From: Thermodesulfovibrio sp.
GTDB taxonomy: Bacteria > Nitrospirota > Thermodesulfovibrionia > Thermodesulfovibrionales > Thermodesulfovibrionaceae
Length of the DNA stretch: 64,000 nt
Assembly (NCBI GenBank): GCA_025057595.1
Contig: JANXBK010000001.1
Span: 93,511-157,510 of the forward strand
Reading direction: 5' to 3'
The translations under genes and the position numbers were made by a program. The number at the start of each line of letters is the position of its first letter. Position 1 is the stretch's first letter. Positions 30,663 to 41,318 of this stretch are shown in pieces. The notes under the pieces are model-generated. The model saw nothing but the letters and a program-made list of their open reading frames with translations, had not been told where the DNA came from and ran no database searches.

Positions 30663-31731
30663 AGTTGAGCTAAATGAAAGAAGTTATGAAATTCTTATAG
30701 GAAAGGAAATTCTTTCAACAGTAGGAGAAAGACTACTAAGATTTTCAATAGGAAGAAAAGTTGGTGTTATAAGTAATCCTAAGATTTCAGAGCTTTATGG
30801 ACAAAAGGTCTTAGATTCATTAAAAAAAGAAGGTTTTGATCCTTATCTTATTGTTATTCCAGATGGAGAAGCTTATAAAGATTTTTTCTGGGCTTATCAT
30901 ATTTTAACTAGACTTCTTGAGCTTAATTTTGACCGAAAGGCATCTTTAGTTGCTTTAGGAGGAGGAGTTATTGGTGATATCACAGGTTTTGTTGCTTCCA
31001 TATATATGAGAGGAATTCCCTATATTCAAATTCCAACAACTTTACTTGCCCAAGTTGACAGCTCAGTAGGAGGAAAAACTGCAGTAAATCATCCTCTTGG
31101 TAAAAATATGATTGGAACCTTTTGGCAGCCATCTTTAGTTTGGATAGATGTTGAAACTCTTGACAGTCTTGAGGAAAGGGAGTTTATCTCAGGAGTTGCT
31201 GAAGTAATAAAGTATGGAGTAATATGGGATAAGGAGTTTTTTGAGTTTTTAAATTTAAATAGAGAGAGACTCCTTAAAAAAGATAAGGAAATATTAATAA
31301 ATATTATTAAAAGATCTTGTGAAATAAAGGCTGAGATAGTCTCAAAAGATGAGAGAGAAAGCTTTTTAAGGTCAATACTTAATTATGGTCATACTGTAGG
31401 ACACGCAATAGAGACTTTAACAGGATACTCTACATATTTACACGGTGAAGCGATCTCTATAGGAATGGTTTCTGAAGCAAAGTTATCTCATTTTCTTGGA
31501 TTTCTAACTAAAGAGAGTTTTAAAAGAATAAAAGACAGTATCAAATCCTTCGGACTTCCTGTTGATATCCCAGCTATAATTGAACCAGAAGCTTTACTAA
31601 GAACTATTATGATTGACAAAAAAAATATAGAAGGTAGAATAAGAGTAGTAATACCTGAGGAAATTGGAAAGATGAAAATTAACTTTGAAGTAAAGGAGGC
31701 TGATTTAAAGAAAGCATTTTTTGAAATTTAA
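30649..31731 (+). CDS. aroB: 3-dehydroquinate synthase
   Basis: IPDGEAYKDF, ALGGGVIGDITGFVASIYMRGIPYIQIPTTLLAQVDSSVGGKTAVNHPLGKNMIG. Confidence 0.96.
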   Translation: MEKVRVELNERSYEILIGKEILSTVGERLLRFSIGRKVGVISNPKISELYGQKVLDSLKKEGFDPYLIVIPDGEAYKDFFWAYHILTRLLELNFDRKASLVALGGGVIGDITGFVASIYMRGIPYIQIPTTLLAQVDSSVGGKTAVNHPLGKNMIGTFWQPSLVWIDVETLDSLEEREFISGVAEVIKYGVIWDKEFFEFLNLNRERLLKKDKEILINIIKRSCEIKAEIVSKDERESFLRSILNYGHTVGHAIETLTGYSTYLHGEAISIGMVSEAKLSHFLGFLTKESFKRIKDSIKSFGLPVDIPAIIEPEALLRTIMIDKKNIEGRIRVVIPEEIGKMKINFEVKEADLKKAFFEI

Positions 31732-31733
31732 TC

Positions 31734-31762
31734 TTGACAAAGTTTCTGAAAAATTATAAAAT
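31734..31762 (+). promoter_or_regulatory. Sigma-70-like promoter for hydrogenase operon
   Basis: TTGACA (31734-31739), 17-nt spacer, TAAAAT (31757-31762). Confidence 0.7.
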
Positions 31763-31794
31763 TTTTAAAAAAAATCTTTACCCGGGGGGCTTGT

Positions 31795-32814
31795 ATGGGA
31801 AGGGAAACAATCTATGAAGGATTAGTACGTAGAGGAGTTTCAAGAAGAGAGTTTCTTAAATTTTGTGGTGCTACAGCTGCGATTTTAGGTCTTTCCTCTT
31901 CTTATATTCCAAAAATTGCAGATGCTATGGAAAAGAAAGAAAAACCAGTTGTCGTTTGGTTACACTTTCAGGACTGCACAGGATGTAGTGAAAGTGCATT
32001 AAGGGCAACAAAACCAACAATTGGTCAGATAGTTCTTGATGTTGTCTCTCTTGAATATCATGAAACAATCATGGCTGCAGCAGGACATCAGGCAGAAAAA
32101 TCACTTCACGATGCTATTCACAAATACAAAGGTAAATATCTTGTAGTTGTTGAAGGTTCAATTCCTACAAAAGATGGAGGACTTTACTGTTGTATTGGAG
32201 GAAGAACAGCAGTAGATATTATGAAAGAGGTGGCAAAAGATGCTGCTGCAATTATTGCTATTGGAACATGTGCAACCTATGGAGGAATTCCAGCTGCAAA
32301 GCCTAATCCAACAGGAGCTGTTGGTGTAAGAGATATTATTAAGGACAAACCTATAGTTAATCTACCCGGTTGTCCATTTAATGTGGAAAACTTTACTGCT
32401 ACAATAGTTTACTTCCTTACTTTTGGAAAGCTACCTAAAACAGACAAGTTAGGAAGACCGCTTTTTGCCTATGGCATACTTATTCATGACAACTGTGAAA
32501 GAAGAGGATACTTTGATACAGGAGAGTTTGTTAAAAAATGGGGTGATGATGCTCATAGAAAAGGTAAATGTCTTTTTGAAGTCGGTTGTAAAGGTCCTTT
32601 TACTTATCATAATTGTCCAACAATAAGGTGGAATGATGGAACAAGTTGGCCTGTTATGGCAGGGCATCCCTGTGTTGCCTGTTCAGAGCCAAATTTCTGG
32701 GATGCTAACTCTCCATTTTATGCTGAAGTTACTAAAGACAGTTTATTTGCAAAGGCTACCAAGATTGGACTTGGTGCTATGGCAGTAGCCAGTTTAAATA
32801 AGATAGAAAAATAA
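31795..32814 (+). CDS. [NiFe] hydrogenase small subunit, Tat-exported
   Basis: SRREFLKFCG twin-arginine signal, WLHFQDCTGCSESALRA, GTCATYGGIPAAKPNPTGA, CGHPCVACSEP-type cluster residues; no evident C-terminal TM anchor. Confidence 0.95.
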   Translation: MGRETIYEGLVRRGVSRREFLKFCGATAAILGLSSSYIPKIADAMEKKEKPVVVWLHFQDCTGCSESALRATKPTIGQIVLDVVSLEYHETIMAAAGHQAEKSLHDAIHKYKGKYLVVVEGSIPTKDGGLYCCIGGRTAVDIMKEVAKDAAAIIAIGTCATYGGIPAAKPNPTGAVGVRDIIKDKPIVNLPGCPFNVENFTATIVYFLTFGKLPKTDKLGRPLFAYGILIHDNCERRGYFDTGEFVKKWGDDAHRKGKCLFEVGCKGPFTYHNCPTIRWNDGTSWPVMAGHPCVACSEPNFWDANSPFYAEVTKDSLFAKATKIGLGAMAVASLNKIEK

Positions 32815-32829
32815 TGAAGGGGGGCATGT

Positions 32830-34506
32830 ATGGCAAGATTAGTAATTGATCCAGTAACAAGAATAGAAGGACATATGAGATGTGAAGCTACAGTTGCTGA
32901 TGGAAAAGTAAAAGATGCTTACTCCTCCTGTACAATGTGGCGTGGAATAGAAGTAATAATGAAAGGCAGAGATCCAAGAGAAGCATGGGTTTTTGTCCAG
33001 AGACTTTGTGGTGTTTGTACCACTGTTCATGCGATTGCATCAGTGAGAGCAGTTGAAGATGCTCTCGGAATAAAAATACCAAGAAATGCTGATCTTATAA
33101 GAAATCTTATAATGGGAAATCAGTGTGTGCAAGACCATGTTATTCACTTCTATCATCTTCATGCTCTTGACTGGGTTGATGTTGTGTCAGCACTTAAGGC
33201 AGATCCAGCAAAAACTTCAGAGCTTGCAAAAAGTATTTCTCCTTGGCCAAATAATTCAGTAACCTATTTTAAGGCTGTTCAGGACAAGCTCAAAGCTTTT
33301 GTAGAAAGAGGACAGCTTGGAATCTTTAGCAATGGCTATTGGGGACACCCAGCTTATAAACTTCCACCAGAGGCAAATCTTTTAGCAGTAGCACACTATC
33401 TTGAAGCTCTTGATTGGCAGAAAGAGGTAATTAAGATGATGGCAATATTAGGTGCTAAGAATCCTCATCCTCAGACTTTCCTTGTTGGCGGAATGGCAAT
33501 TCCTATAGATCCTGACAGTCAGAATGCTATCAATGCAGGAACAATTGCTGCACTCAATAAGTATGCAGATATGGGAATTGAGTTCGTAGAAAAAGTTTAT
33601 ATTCCGGATCTTTTAGCAGTTGCATCTTTCTATAAAGACTGGACAAAATATGGTGGTAATGTTAATTTCCTTGCTTGCGGTGAATATCCAGAGGCAAATG
33701 GGAAGCTTTGGCTACCAGCAGGAGTTATAAAGAATAAGAATCTCAAAGAGGTATATCCTTTAGATCATAAAAAAGTTAAAGAATACATAACTCGTTCTTA
33801 CTATACTTACTCCAAGGGAGACAAAGAGGGACTTCATCCTTGGGATGGTGAGACAACACCAAACTACACAGGTCCAAAGCCTCCGTATAAGTATATTAAT
33901 ATTGATGGTAAATACAGCTGGGGTAAAGCTCCAAGATATGAGGATCTTCCAATGGAAGTAGGTCCTCTTGCAAGAGTTTTGGTCGCCTATGCTTCAGGAC
34001 ATAAGGAAGTAAAAGAAGTAACAGATATGGTAATGAAAAAGCTTGGTATTGGCCTTGATGCATTGTTCTCTACACTGGGAAGAACAGCAGCGAGAGGTAT
34101 AATCACATTGGTGACAGCTTATAAAATAAAAGACTTTATTAGAGAGCTTGCCCAGAATATCAAAAATGGAGACTACAGGATTGCTAACACAGAGAAATGG
34201 GATCCAAAGACATGGCCTGCAGAAGCAAAAGGTGTGGGTTGGCATGATGCTCCTCGTGGTGCACTTTCCCACTACATAGTTATTAAGGATAAAAAGATCG
34301 CTAACTATCAGATGGTTGTTCCATCCACATGGAATCTCTCACCAAGAGATCACAAAGGTCAGAGAGGTCCTGTTGAGGAAGCATTGGTTGGAACTCCAGT
34401 TGCAGATCCTGACAAGCCTCTTGAGCTTCTTAGAACTATTCATTCCTTTGACCCATGCATGGCATGTGGAATGCATCAGATTGAAATTAAAGTAGAGGAG
34501 AAATAA
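32830..34506 (+). CDS. [NiFe] hydrogenase large subunit
   Basis: RIEGHMRCEA, QRLCGVCTTVHA, C-terminal DPCMACGMH. Confidence 0.97.
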   Translation: MARLVIDPVTRIEGHMRCEATVADGKVKDAYSSCTMWRGIEVIMKGRDPREAWVFVQRLCGVCTTVHAIASVRAVEDALGIKIPRNADLIRNLIMGNQCVQDHVIHFYHLHALDWVDVVSALKADPAKTSELAKSISPWPNNSVTYFKAVQDKLKAFVERGQLGIFSNGYWGHPAYKLPPEANLLAVAHYLEALDWQKEVIKMMAILGAKNPHPQTFLVGGMAIPIDPDSQNAINAGTIAALNKYADMGIEFVEKVYIPDLLAVASFYKDWTKYGGNVNFLACGEYPEANGKLWLPAGVIKNKNLKEVYPLDHKKVKEYITRSYYTYSKGDKEGLHPWDGETTPNYTGPKPPYKYINIDGKYSWGKAPRYEDLPMEVGPLARVLVAYASGHKEVKEVTDMVMKKLGIGLDALFSTLGRTAARGIITLVTAYKIKDFIRELAQNIKNGDYRIANTEKWDPKTWPAEAKGVGWHDAPRGALSHYIVIKDKKIANYQMVVPSTWNLSPRDHKGQRGPVEEALVGTPVADPDKPLELLRTIHSFDPCMACGMHQIEIKVEEK

Positions 34507-34528
34507 AAAATTAAAAAATTGAAATCTA

Positions 34529-34554
34529 AGCCCTCCCTTTTGGGAGGGCTTTTT
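34529..34554 (+). terminator. Rho-independent terminator after hydrogenase large subunit
   Basis: AGCCCTCCC-TTTT-GGGAGGGCT followed by TTTT. Confidence 0.88.
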
Positions 34555-34568
34555 AGTTAGGAGAGAAA

Positions 34569-35057
34569 GTGAAAATAGGAGTTATTGGAGTTGGTAATAT
34601 TCTCTTAAGAGATGATGGAGTTGGACCAAAAGTAGTTGAGCAGCTTAAGAAAAACTATATCTTTGAACCAGAAGTTGAGATTATTGATGGAGGCACCTTA
34701 GGTTTAGATCTTCTTCATTATCTTGAAAAATTTGAAAGATTAATTATTATAGATATTGCTGATTTTGGAAAAGAACCAGGATTTATAGATGTTGTAAAGG
34801 CAGATGATATTCCACCATATCTTAAACCAAAACTTTCAGCTCACCATGTAGGTGTTCAAGATTTACTTGAAGTTGCAAAATTCATAGGAGTTCTTCCAAA
34901 AGAAATTATATTAGTAGGTATTCAACCTAAAAGTATAGAAGTAGGACTTGACCTTTCAGATGTAGTGGCTGATAAAATAGATGAATTAATTAATAAAGTT
35001 TTAGAAATTCTTAATAGTTGGAGTGTTAAATGTGTCTTGCGGTTCCATCAAAAATAG
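34569..35057 (+). CDS. Hydrogenase maturation protease (HyaD/HupD family)
   Basis: GVGNILLRDDGVGPKVVEQL, EIIDGGTLGLDLL, SAHHVGVQDLL. Confidence 0.93.
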   Translation: MKIGVIGVGNILLRDDGVGPKVVEQLKKNYIFEPEVEIIDGGTLGLDLLHYLEKFERLIIIDIADFGKEPGFIDVVKADDIPPYLKPKLSAHHVGVQDLLEVAKFIGVLPKEIILVGIQPKSIEVGLDLSDVVADKIDELINKVLEILNSWSVKCVLRFHQK

Positions 35058-35284
35058 TAGAGATTGATGGCTCAATGGCTACAGTTGATGTAATGGGGTT
35101 GAGAAAACAGATATCAATTATACTGCTTCCAGAGGAGCCAAAAATTGGAGATTATGTCTTAGTTCATGCAGGATTTGCAATAAACAAGATGGAGCCTCAG
35201 GAAGCTTTAGAGGTGCTGAAACTTTATGAAAAAATTTTAAAAGAGATGGAGGAGCAAGAAAAAAGTTGGCAGACAGAACCTTAG
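35030..35284 (+). CDS. hypC: Hydrogenase assembly chaperone HypC/HupF
   Basis: MCLAVPSKIVEIDGSMATVDVMG, GDYVLVHAGFAINKM. Confidence 0.95.
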   Translation: MCLAVPSKIVEIDGSMATVDVMGLRKQISIILLPEEPKIGDYVLVHAGFAINKMEPQEALEVLKLYEKILKEMEEQEKSWQTEP

Positions 35285-35487
35285 ATTTTTCAGGACTTAA
35301 ATGTCCCCTGCCAATTCTAAAGCTTAGTGCCGTATATCCAGAGTTCAAAAGCGGTGAAATTATAGAAGTAATAGCTGATTGTCCTACCTTTGAAAGAGAT
35401 ATTAAGACATGGTGTCAAAAACTTGGTAAAACAATTCTTAATATAGAAAAATATAACAACAAAGTAAAGGTAACAATAAGGATTTAG
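35266..35487 (+). CDS. TusA/SirA-family sulfur carrier protein
   Basis: TLDFSGLKCPLPILKL with conserved CPxP; TTG start overlapping hypC. Confidence 0.88.
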   Translation: MADRTLDFSGLKCPLPILKLSAVYPEFKSGEIIEVIADCPTFERDIKTWCQKLGKTILNIEKYNNKVKVTIRI

Positions 35488-35502
35488 AATGAAAGAAAAG
35501 CC

Positions 35503-37365
35503 ATGAGTAGTCCTGATTGTGAATATAGAGATTCTTTAAGTGAAATACTTCATCTGTGCTCAGATATCTTAATTAAAATAGCTCAAGGAGATACCACTCA
35601 AAAGATAGAAATTACTTCTGATAATCCTGATATTCAGAGGCTTATAAACTGTATTAATAAACTTTCACAGGAAGTTGAGGTAATGATTAATCTTACTCAT
35701 GAGCTTGCTATAGGAATATGTGAACATTTTGATGTTTTAAGAAGACTTTATTTAGGTGATTTCTCAGCTACGGCTTCTGAAGAGTCATCAATAGAAGTTG
35801 TAAAGATGCTGGGTCAGTTAATAAATAAACAGAAAGAAAGATTTCTTGATTACATAGCAGAAATAAAAAAACAACAGGAAGAAATAGAAAAACTTTATGA
35901 TCAGCAAAGAGTCACTCTTTCATCAGTGGGAGTAGCAATATTAGTGTCTGAAGAAGATATGACAGTTGAGTTTTGCAATGAAGAGTTTGAAAGACTAACT
36001 GGATACAGTAAAGAAGAAATAGAAGGGAAAATGAAGTGGACAGCCTTTTTCTCTGAAAAAATGCTTGACAGAATGATTGAGTATCATAAATTAAGAAGAA
36101 TAGATCCAAGTTTGGCTCCAAGACAGTATGAGACATTACTAAAAGACAGATATGGAAACATAAAAGAAGTTCTGCTAAGTGTTGCTATGATACCCTATAC
36201 AAAAAAATCTATTGCCTCAGTAGTTGATATTTCAGAAAGAAAGAGAATACAGGAGCAGCTTATACACTCTCAGAAGATGGAATCCTTAGGCTTTCTTTCA
36301 GAAAGAGTAGCCCATGAGTACAACAACATTCTTACTGCAGTGCTTGGTTTTGCAACTCTTTTAAATGCAAAGATTGAAGATCAATCTCTCAAAAACTATG
36401 TTCAAAAAGTAATTGATGCTGCAGAGAGAGCAAAAGATCTGTCAAAGAAGTTACTTATTTTTGGAAGAAAAGAAGAGCTTGGCGAAATTAAGGAAGTTAA
36501 CTTGAATAAATATCTTATGGATTTTTCTGAGTTTATAAAAGCAGTAATTGGTAAAGATATAGAGTTTGTCTTAGATCTACCTGAAGAAGAAATTTTTTAC
36601 AGAATTGATCCATCTCATCTTGAGGTTATTCTTATGAATTTAGCTACAAATGCTAGAGATGCTATGCCTGAAGGAGGAAAACTTACAGTCGGACTTAAAA
36701 AGATTTCTATTGATATAGAATACTCTTATACTCATCCTCTTGTAAAACCAGGTAGCTATATCCTTCTTTGTATAAGTGATACAGGAGTAGGAATGGATGA
36801 AAAGATAAAACAGAAATTATTTGAGCCTTTCTTCACAACAAAGCCAAAAGGAAAAGGCACGGGATTAGGACTTTCAACTGTTTATGGAATAGTGAAGCAG
36901 TATGAGGGTCACATTCATGTTTACAGTGAAGTAAACAAAGGAACCACTTTTAAAATATATCTGCCAACTACAGATACAGGAAAAAAAACTTCTATAGATA
37001 AAGAAAGCCTCAAAGGAAATGAAACAGTTTTATTAGTTGACGATGATGAGCAACCAAGACAGTTTTTTGCTTCTATTCTTAGGGAGTTTGGATACACTGT
37101 CTTAGAGGCTTGCGATGGACAAGAAGCATTAAGGATATTTAATGAAAATAAGGACTCTATTGCACTATGTATTGTAGATCTTGTAATGCCTATACTTTCT
37201 GGATTAGAGGTAGTAAAGAGAATTAGACAGATAAAACCAAATCAAAAGCTTATAATTATGAGTGGCTATCCAGTAAGTTTTAAAGATATGGTGAGTTTAG
37301 AGAAAAATCTTTCAGTTGAAGAGATTTTATATAAAATTAGGGAAGTTTTAAACAAAGAGGGGTGA
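35503..37365 (+). CDS. Cytosolic hybrid sensor histidine kinase (PAS-HisKA-HATPase-receiver)
   Basis: [56 protein letters not shown], receiver [18 protein letters not shown] / CIVDLVMP; no TM segments. Confidence 0.92.
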   Translation: MSSPDCEYRDSLSEILHLCSDILIKIAQGDTTQKIEITSDNPDIQRLINCINKLSQEVEVMINLTHELAIGICEHFDVLRRLYLGDFSATASEESSIEVVKMLGQLINKQKERFLDYIAEIKKQQEEIEKLYDQQRVTLSSVGVAILVSEEDMTVEFCNEEFERLTGYSKEEIEGKMKWTAFFSEKMLDRMIEYHKLRRIDPSLAPRQYETLLKDRYGNIKEVLLSVAMIPYTKKSIASVVDISERKRIQEQLIHSQKMESLGFLSERVAHEYNNILTAVLGFATLLNAKIEDQSLKNYVQKVIDAAERAKDLSKKLLIFGRKEELGEIKEVNLNKYLMDFSEFIKAVIGKDIEFVLDLPEEEIFYRIDPSHLEVILMNLATNARDAMPEGGKLTVGLKKISIDIEYSYTHPLVKPGSYILLCISDTGVGMDEKIKQKLFEPFFTTKPKGKGTGLGLSTVYGIVKQYEGHIHVYSEVNKGTTFKIYLPTTDTGKKTSIDKESLKGNETVLLVDDDEQPRQFFASILREFGYTVLEACDGQEALRIFNENKDSIALCIVDLVMPILSGLEVVKRIRQIKPNQKLIIMSGYPVSFKDMVSLEKNLSVEEILYKIREVLNKEG

Positions 37366-37369
37366 GCTT

Positions 37370-37918
37370 ATGGTTAGAAATGACCGTTGGATAAAGCAAA
37401 TGGCTCGCAAGGGAATGATAGAGCCTTTTGAAGAAGAACTTGTAAAAGAAGGGGTAATTTCTTATGGAGTTAGCTCTTATGGTTATGATATGAGAGTTGC
37501 TGATGAGTTTAAAATTTTTACAAACATAAATACTACTGTAGTTGATCCAAAAAACTTTGATCCAAAAAGCTTTGTAGAGTTCAAAGGTCCAGTATGTATA
37601 ATTCCACCAAACTCCTTTGCTTTAGCCCGTTCAGTAGAGTATTTTAGAATTCCAAGAGATGTTCTTGTTTTATGTATTGGAAAATCAACTTATGCAAGAT
37701 GTGGAATTATTATAAATGTTACACCATTAGAGCCAGATTGGGAAGGCTTTGTAACTATAGAAATATCAAATACAACTCCACTTCCAGCAAAAATATATGC
37801 CAATGAAGGAATTGCACAACTTATATTTCTTAAAGCAGAGGAGGAGTGTGAGATCTCCTACGCAGACAGAAAAGGTAAATATCAAGCTCAAAAAGGAATC
37901 GTGCTTCCCAAGGTATGA
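37370..37918 (+). CDS. dcd: dCTP deaminase
   Basis: [67 protein letters not shown]. Confidence 0.95.
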   Translation: MVRNDRWIKQMARKGMIEPFEEELVKEGVISYGVSSYGYDMRVADEFKIFTNINTTVVDPKNFDPKSFVEFKGPVCIIPPNSFALARSVEYFRIPRDVLVLCIGKSTYARCGIIINVTPLEPDWEGFVTIEISNTTPLPAKIYANEGIAQLIFLKAEEECEISYADRKGKYQAQKGIVLPKV

Positions 37919-38622
37919 GCTTTGATAAGGTTATAGTTGCTTTAGATTTTTCCTCTGCCACCGAAGCATTAAAGATTGTTGATGATTTAGAGGGATTAGT
38001 TGATTTCTTTAAAGTTGGATATGAGCTCTTTTTAGCAGAGGGTTTTAGTTTTTTGAATATTTTAAAAAAAAAGAATAAAAAAATATTTCTTGATCTAAAA
38101 CTTCACGATATTCCTACAACAGTTTATAAAGCTACAAAGCTAATTCTAAACTATCAAGTAGAGATGTTTACAATTCATACTCTCGGTGGCGTAGAGATGA
38201 TGAAAGCTTCTTTGAAAGCATTAAGAGAGATTGATGAGGTTCCATCAAAAATTATAGGAGTTACGGTTCTTACAAGTCTTAATGAAGAAAAACTATATGA
38301 AACTTTAAATACTTCTTTTGAGCTTAACAGTTTAGTACTACATCTTGCAACACGAGCATATCAATCAGGTCTTCATGGAGTAGTTGCCTCAGCTAATGAA
38401 GCAAAAAAGATAAAAGAACTTTGTGGAAAAGACTTCTTAGTTATTACTCCTGCAATAAGAGCTGAAAAGATACAGGATGATCAGAAAAGAGTCTCAAAAG
38501 CTTCAGATGCTTTTCAATCCGGAGCTGATTATATTGTTTTAGGAAGAGCTATTACTTTATCAAAAAATCCAAGACAAAGTTTGCTAGATATTTTAAATGA
38601 GGCTGCTTATAGGAAGCAGTAG
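37915..38622 (+). CDS. pyrF: Orotidine 5'-phosphate decarboxylase
   Basis: [49 protein letters not shown]. Confidence 0.96.
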   Translation: MSFDKVIVALDFSSATEALKIVDDLEGLVDFFKVGYELFLAEGFSFLNILKKKNKKIFLDLKLHDIPTTVYKATKLILNYQVEMFTIHTLGGVEMMKASLKALREIDEVPSKIIGVTVLTSLNEEKLYETLNTSFELNSLVLHLATRAYQSGLHGVVASANEAKKIKELCGKDFLVITPAIRAEKIQDDQKRVSKASDAFQSGADYIVLGRAITLSKNPRQSLLDILNEAAYRKQ

Positions 38623-39499
38623 AGAGTCTTTTATAAGACAAATTAAAACATTTCTTTTAGATGGAGTGGACAGTATTGAAAGCTTTATGTTGAACAGAGA
38701 TTATATAGACAGTGTTTATAAAATAAATCCTGATATTATGTTTATAGATGCGACTTTGGATAAAAAAACTGAAGTATGGAAGATTCTAAACACTATTGCA
38801 AGAGCTCCTTCAACAAGAGAGATTCCGGTAATTATTTTTTTAGAAAAAAAGACAGCTTTTGCTATGAAAAAAATCTGCGAACTTGAAATTTTTGATTATA
38901 TTGTAGAGCCTTTTTTAAAATGTGAAGTATTAATTAAGGTTAATAAAGCAAAACAAATAATTGAGTTAAAAAAAGAGTTTTCTAAGTTTCTTACAAGGGA
39001 TCCCCTTACAGGTGCTTACAACCGTGCGTTCCTTTTTGAAAGACTTAATGAAGAACTTAACTGGTGCAGCCTTTACAAGGAGCCTTTAACAGTTGCGATG
39101 TTTGACATAGATTTTTTTAAAAAAATAAATGATACTTATGGACATTTAACAGGAGACAAAATACTAATTGAACTTGTTCATAAAGCTATAAGTTTTTTAC
39201 CAGACAGAGTGTTAGTTGGAAGATATGGAGGAGAGGAGTTCTGCATTCTTATGCCTTCAACTAATGAAGAGGAGGCAAAAGAGATACTTGAAGGCTTTAG
39301 AAAAAGCATTGAAAACTCGGAGTTTTTAACTTTTAAAGGAGACTCCTTAAAATTAACAATTAGTATAGGATTTACAACATTTTATGGAGAAAACCATATA
39401 CTACCTTATGAGATAATTCAGAAAGCAGATATAGCTCTTTATAGAGCAAAACAAGAAGGAAGAAATAGAGTAATTTTTGAGCCATTTATTGTAGAATAA
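38597..39499 (+). CDS. Receiver-like/GGDEF domain diguanylate cyclase
   Basis: RDPLTGAYNRAFLFERL, FDIDFFKKINDTYGHLTGDKIL, RYGGEEFCILMP; N-terminal degenerate receiver. Confidence 0.92.
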   Translation: MRLLIGSSRESFIRQIKTFLLDGVDSIESFMLNRDYIDSVYKINPDIMFIDATLDKKTEVWKILNTIARAPSTREIPVIIFLEKKTAFAMKKICELEIFDYIVEPFLKCEVLIKVNKAKQIIELKKEFSKFLTRDPLTGAYNRAFLFERLNEELNWCSLYKEPLTVAMFDIDFFKKINDTYGHLTGDKILIELVHKAISFLPDRVLVGRYGGEEFCILMPSTNEEEAKEILEGFRKSIENSEFLTFKGDSLKLTISIGFTTFYGENHILPYEIIQKADIALYRAKQEGRNRVIFEPFIVE

Positions 39500-39523
39500 A
39501 AATAAAAATAAGGAGGTAGGATT

Positions 39524-39952
39524 ATGAAATTTATGGTTATCTTAGTAGGATTAATATTCTTTATAACTGCCTGTGGACAGCTAAGTCAGTATCATTACGA
39601 AGGAGCAGGAGCTGGAGCATTAGTTGGTGGAATCGCAGGAGCGCTTCTTGACAAGAAAAATCCATGGCGGGGTGGAGTTATTGGTGCAGGACTTGGAGCT
39701 GTGCTTGGTGCAACTTTAGCTGATATCTCAATGAGAGGCTCTCGTGAAGCATATCAGAGTGGAAGACCTGTTGAATACAGAACAGAAGATGGAAGAGGTT
39801 ACTACAGAGCAGAGCCTGTAAGTGATTACTACTACAAAGACCCCTATACAAAATGTAGAAAAGTAAGCGAAAAGGTTTGGGAGAATGGAAAACTTATTAA
39901 AGATACTGTAAAAGAAGTATGTGAATCAGAGAAGATTGAAAGAAGATATTGA
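39524..39952 (+). CDS. Glycine-zipper lipoprotein
   Basis: ITACGQ lipobox; GAGAGALVGGIAGALLDKKNPWRGGVIGAGLGAVLGATLA. Confidence 0.8.
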   Translation: MKFMVILVGLIFFITACGQLSQYHYEGAGAGALVGGIAGALLDKKNPWRGGVIGAGLGAVLGATLADISMRGSREAYQSGRPVEYRTEDGRGYYRAEPVSDYYYKDPYTKCRKVSEKVWENGKLIKDTVKEVCESEKIERRY

Positions 39953-39953
39953 A

Positions 39954-40523
39954 ATGAAAGACAGACTTCTTAGACTTATTTACGAAAAAGCTTTTAAGTA
40001 TAGTGAAACACCTTGTTTTAAACTCACATCTGGTCTGATGAGTAACTATTACTTTAATTGCAAAGCAGTAACACTTTCACCTGAAGGACTTTACTTAATT
40101 GGTAATATAATCTACGATATGATAGCAGAGCTTAAGGTAAAAGCTATAGGAGGGCTTACCTTAGGAGCAGATCCTATAGCAATGGCTGTTTCTTATACTT
40201 CCTATCTTAGGGGTAATCCAATAGAAGCTTTTGTAGTAAGAAAAAAACCAAAAGAGCATGGCACAATGCAATGGATTGAGGGGAATATAAAAGAGGGAGA
40301 CAGTGTAGTAGTTGTTGATGATGTTATAACAACTGGAAACTCCACAATTCAGGCAATAACTCATCTTAAGGAGGCAGGAGTTCTTATAAGAAAAGTAATC
40401 GCTCTTGTAGACAGACAGGAAGGAGGTAGAGAAAATATTCTTAAGTTTTTGTCTGAATGTGGATTTCCACAAGAGTTTGATGCAGTTGTTTTAAAAGATG
40501 AAGTAATGAAGTTAAGAAATTGA
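39954..40523 (+). CDS. pyrE: Orotate phosphoribosyltransferase
   Basis: VVVVDDVITTGNSTIQAI PRPP motif; supplied ORF begins 39921, ATG at 39954 preferred. Confidence 0.93.
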   Translation: MKDRLLRLIYEKAFKYSETPCFKLTSGLMSNYYFNCKAVTLSPEGLYLIGNIIYDMIAELKVKAIGGLTLGADPIAMAVSYTSYLRGNPIEAFVVRKKPKEHGTMQWIEGNIKEGDSVVVVDDVITTGNSTIQAITHLKEAGVLIRKVIALVDRQEGGRENILKFLSECGFPQEFDAVVLKDEVMKLRN

Positions 40524-41290
40524 GCAAAGAGATAAGATTTGCCTGTGTAAAGGTTTGCTCCTCCTTATGTTGTGGAGGAGCGACTATTTTAACAATAAAA
40601 GAAATAACTACTTTTTATAAGAATTTTCCTATTACAATTGGTTTCAGAAAGATATATCCTATAGACTCTTTTCATAAATCATATATAGAAGATTTCGCAA
40701 TAAAATACGAAAATTTTTATATTATTGGGGATTTTATAGGAGGTAATAGATTAAAAAAAAGATGTCATTATCTTAAAGAAACTGTATGTAGTATTCATAA
40801 TACAAAGCCTCTTCAATGTAGCATTATTCCCTTTTCAGTGACTTTTCCAGAGGAGTATCAAAATTTAGTGATATCTGAAAGAAGAAAGAAGGCTTTTCAT
40901 CTTTGCAAAGGCTTTACAGAGGATGCTCCTGTTGTATGGAATAAAGTTTTTATTGATAAAACATTAAGAGAGATTTTTTATACTCAGAGACAGAATATGA
41001 TTTTTCAAAAAGAGTTTATGGAAAAAGCTTTTTGCATTCTAAAGGATACCCCACTTTTTAAAAGATTTATTATATCAACCTCAGGGATTATAGAAATTCC
41101 CATATTACCAGAATTCTTAGAGGAGTTCTTTCTTTTGGCATCTATAAATAATCAGAAAGAATTTATAGAGTCACAAAAAAGACTTTTTGTTAAGGAACTA
41201 ACCGTGGGAGGGCTAAAAAATTCCTTATTTGTTGATGCTTTAGAGATGATAAATAAAGCAAAATATTTGACAGAATTTAGAAAATCTTAG
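40520..41290 (+). CDS. YkgJ-like cysteine-cluster protein
   Basis: CVKVCSSLCCGGATILT, later CHYLKETVCSIHNTKPLQCSIIPFS; TTG start overlapping pyrE. Confidence 0.7.
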   Translation: MSKEIRFACVKVCSSLCCGGATILTIKEITTFYKNFPITIGFRKIYPIDSFHKSYIEDFAIKYENFYIIGDFIGGNRLKKRCHYLKETVCSIHNTKPLQCSIIPFSVTFPEEYQNLVISERRKKAFHLCKGFTEDAPVVWNKVFIDKTLREIFYTQRQNMIFQKEFMEKAFCILKDTPLFKRFIISTSGIIEIPILPEFLEEFFLLASINNQKEFIESQKRLFVKELTVGGLKNSLFVDALEMINKAKYLTEFRKS

Positions 41291-41318
41291 TATTATAAAA
41301 TATTCTTAGGAGGTTACA

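Noticed and set aside
32449-34272. Minus-strand ORFs inside hydrogenase genes (32449, 32839, 32888, 33994)
   Set aside because: Overlap unmistakable hydrogenase coding sequence; low-complexity shadow translations.
39921-39953. Upstream start of pyrE at 39921
   Set aside because: Overlaps the lipoprotein C-terminus; ATG at 39954 gives the usual pyrE N-terminus.
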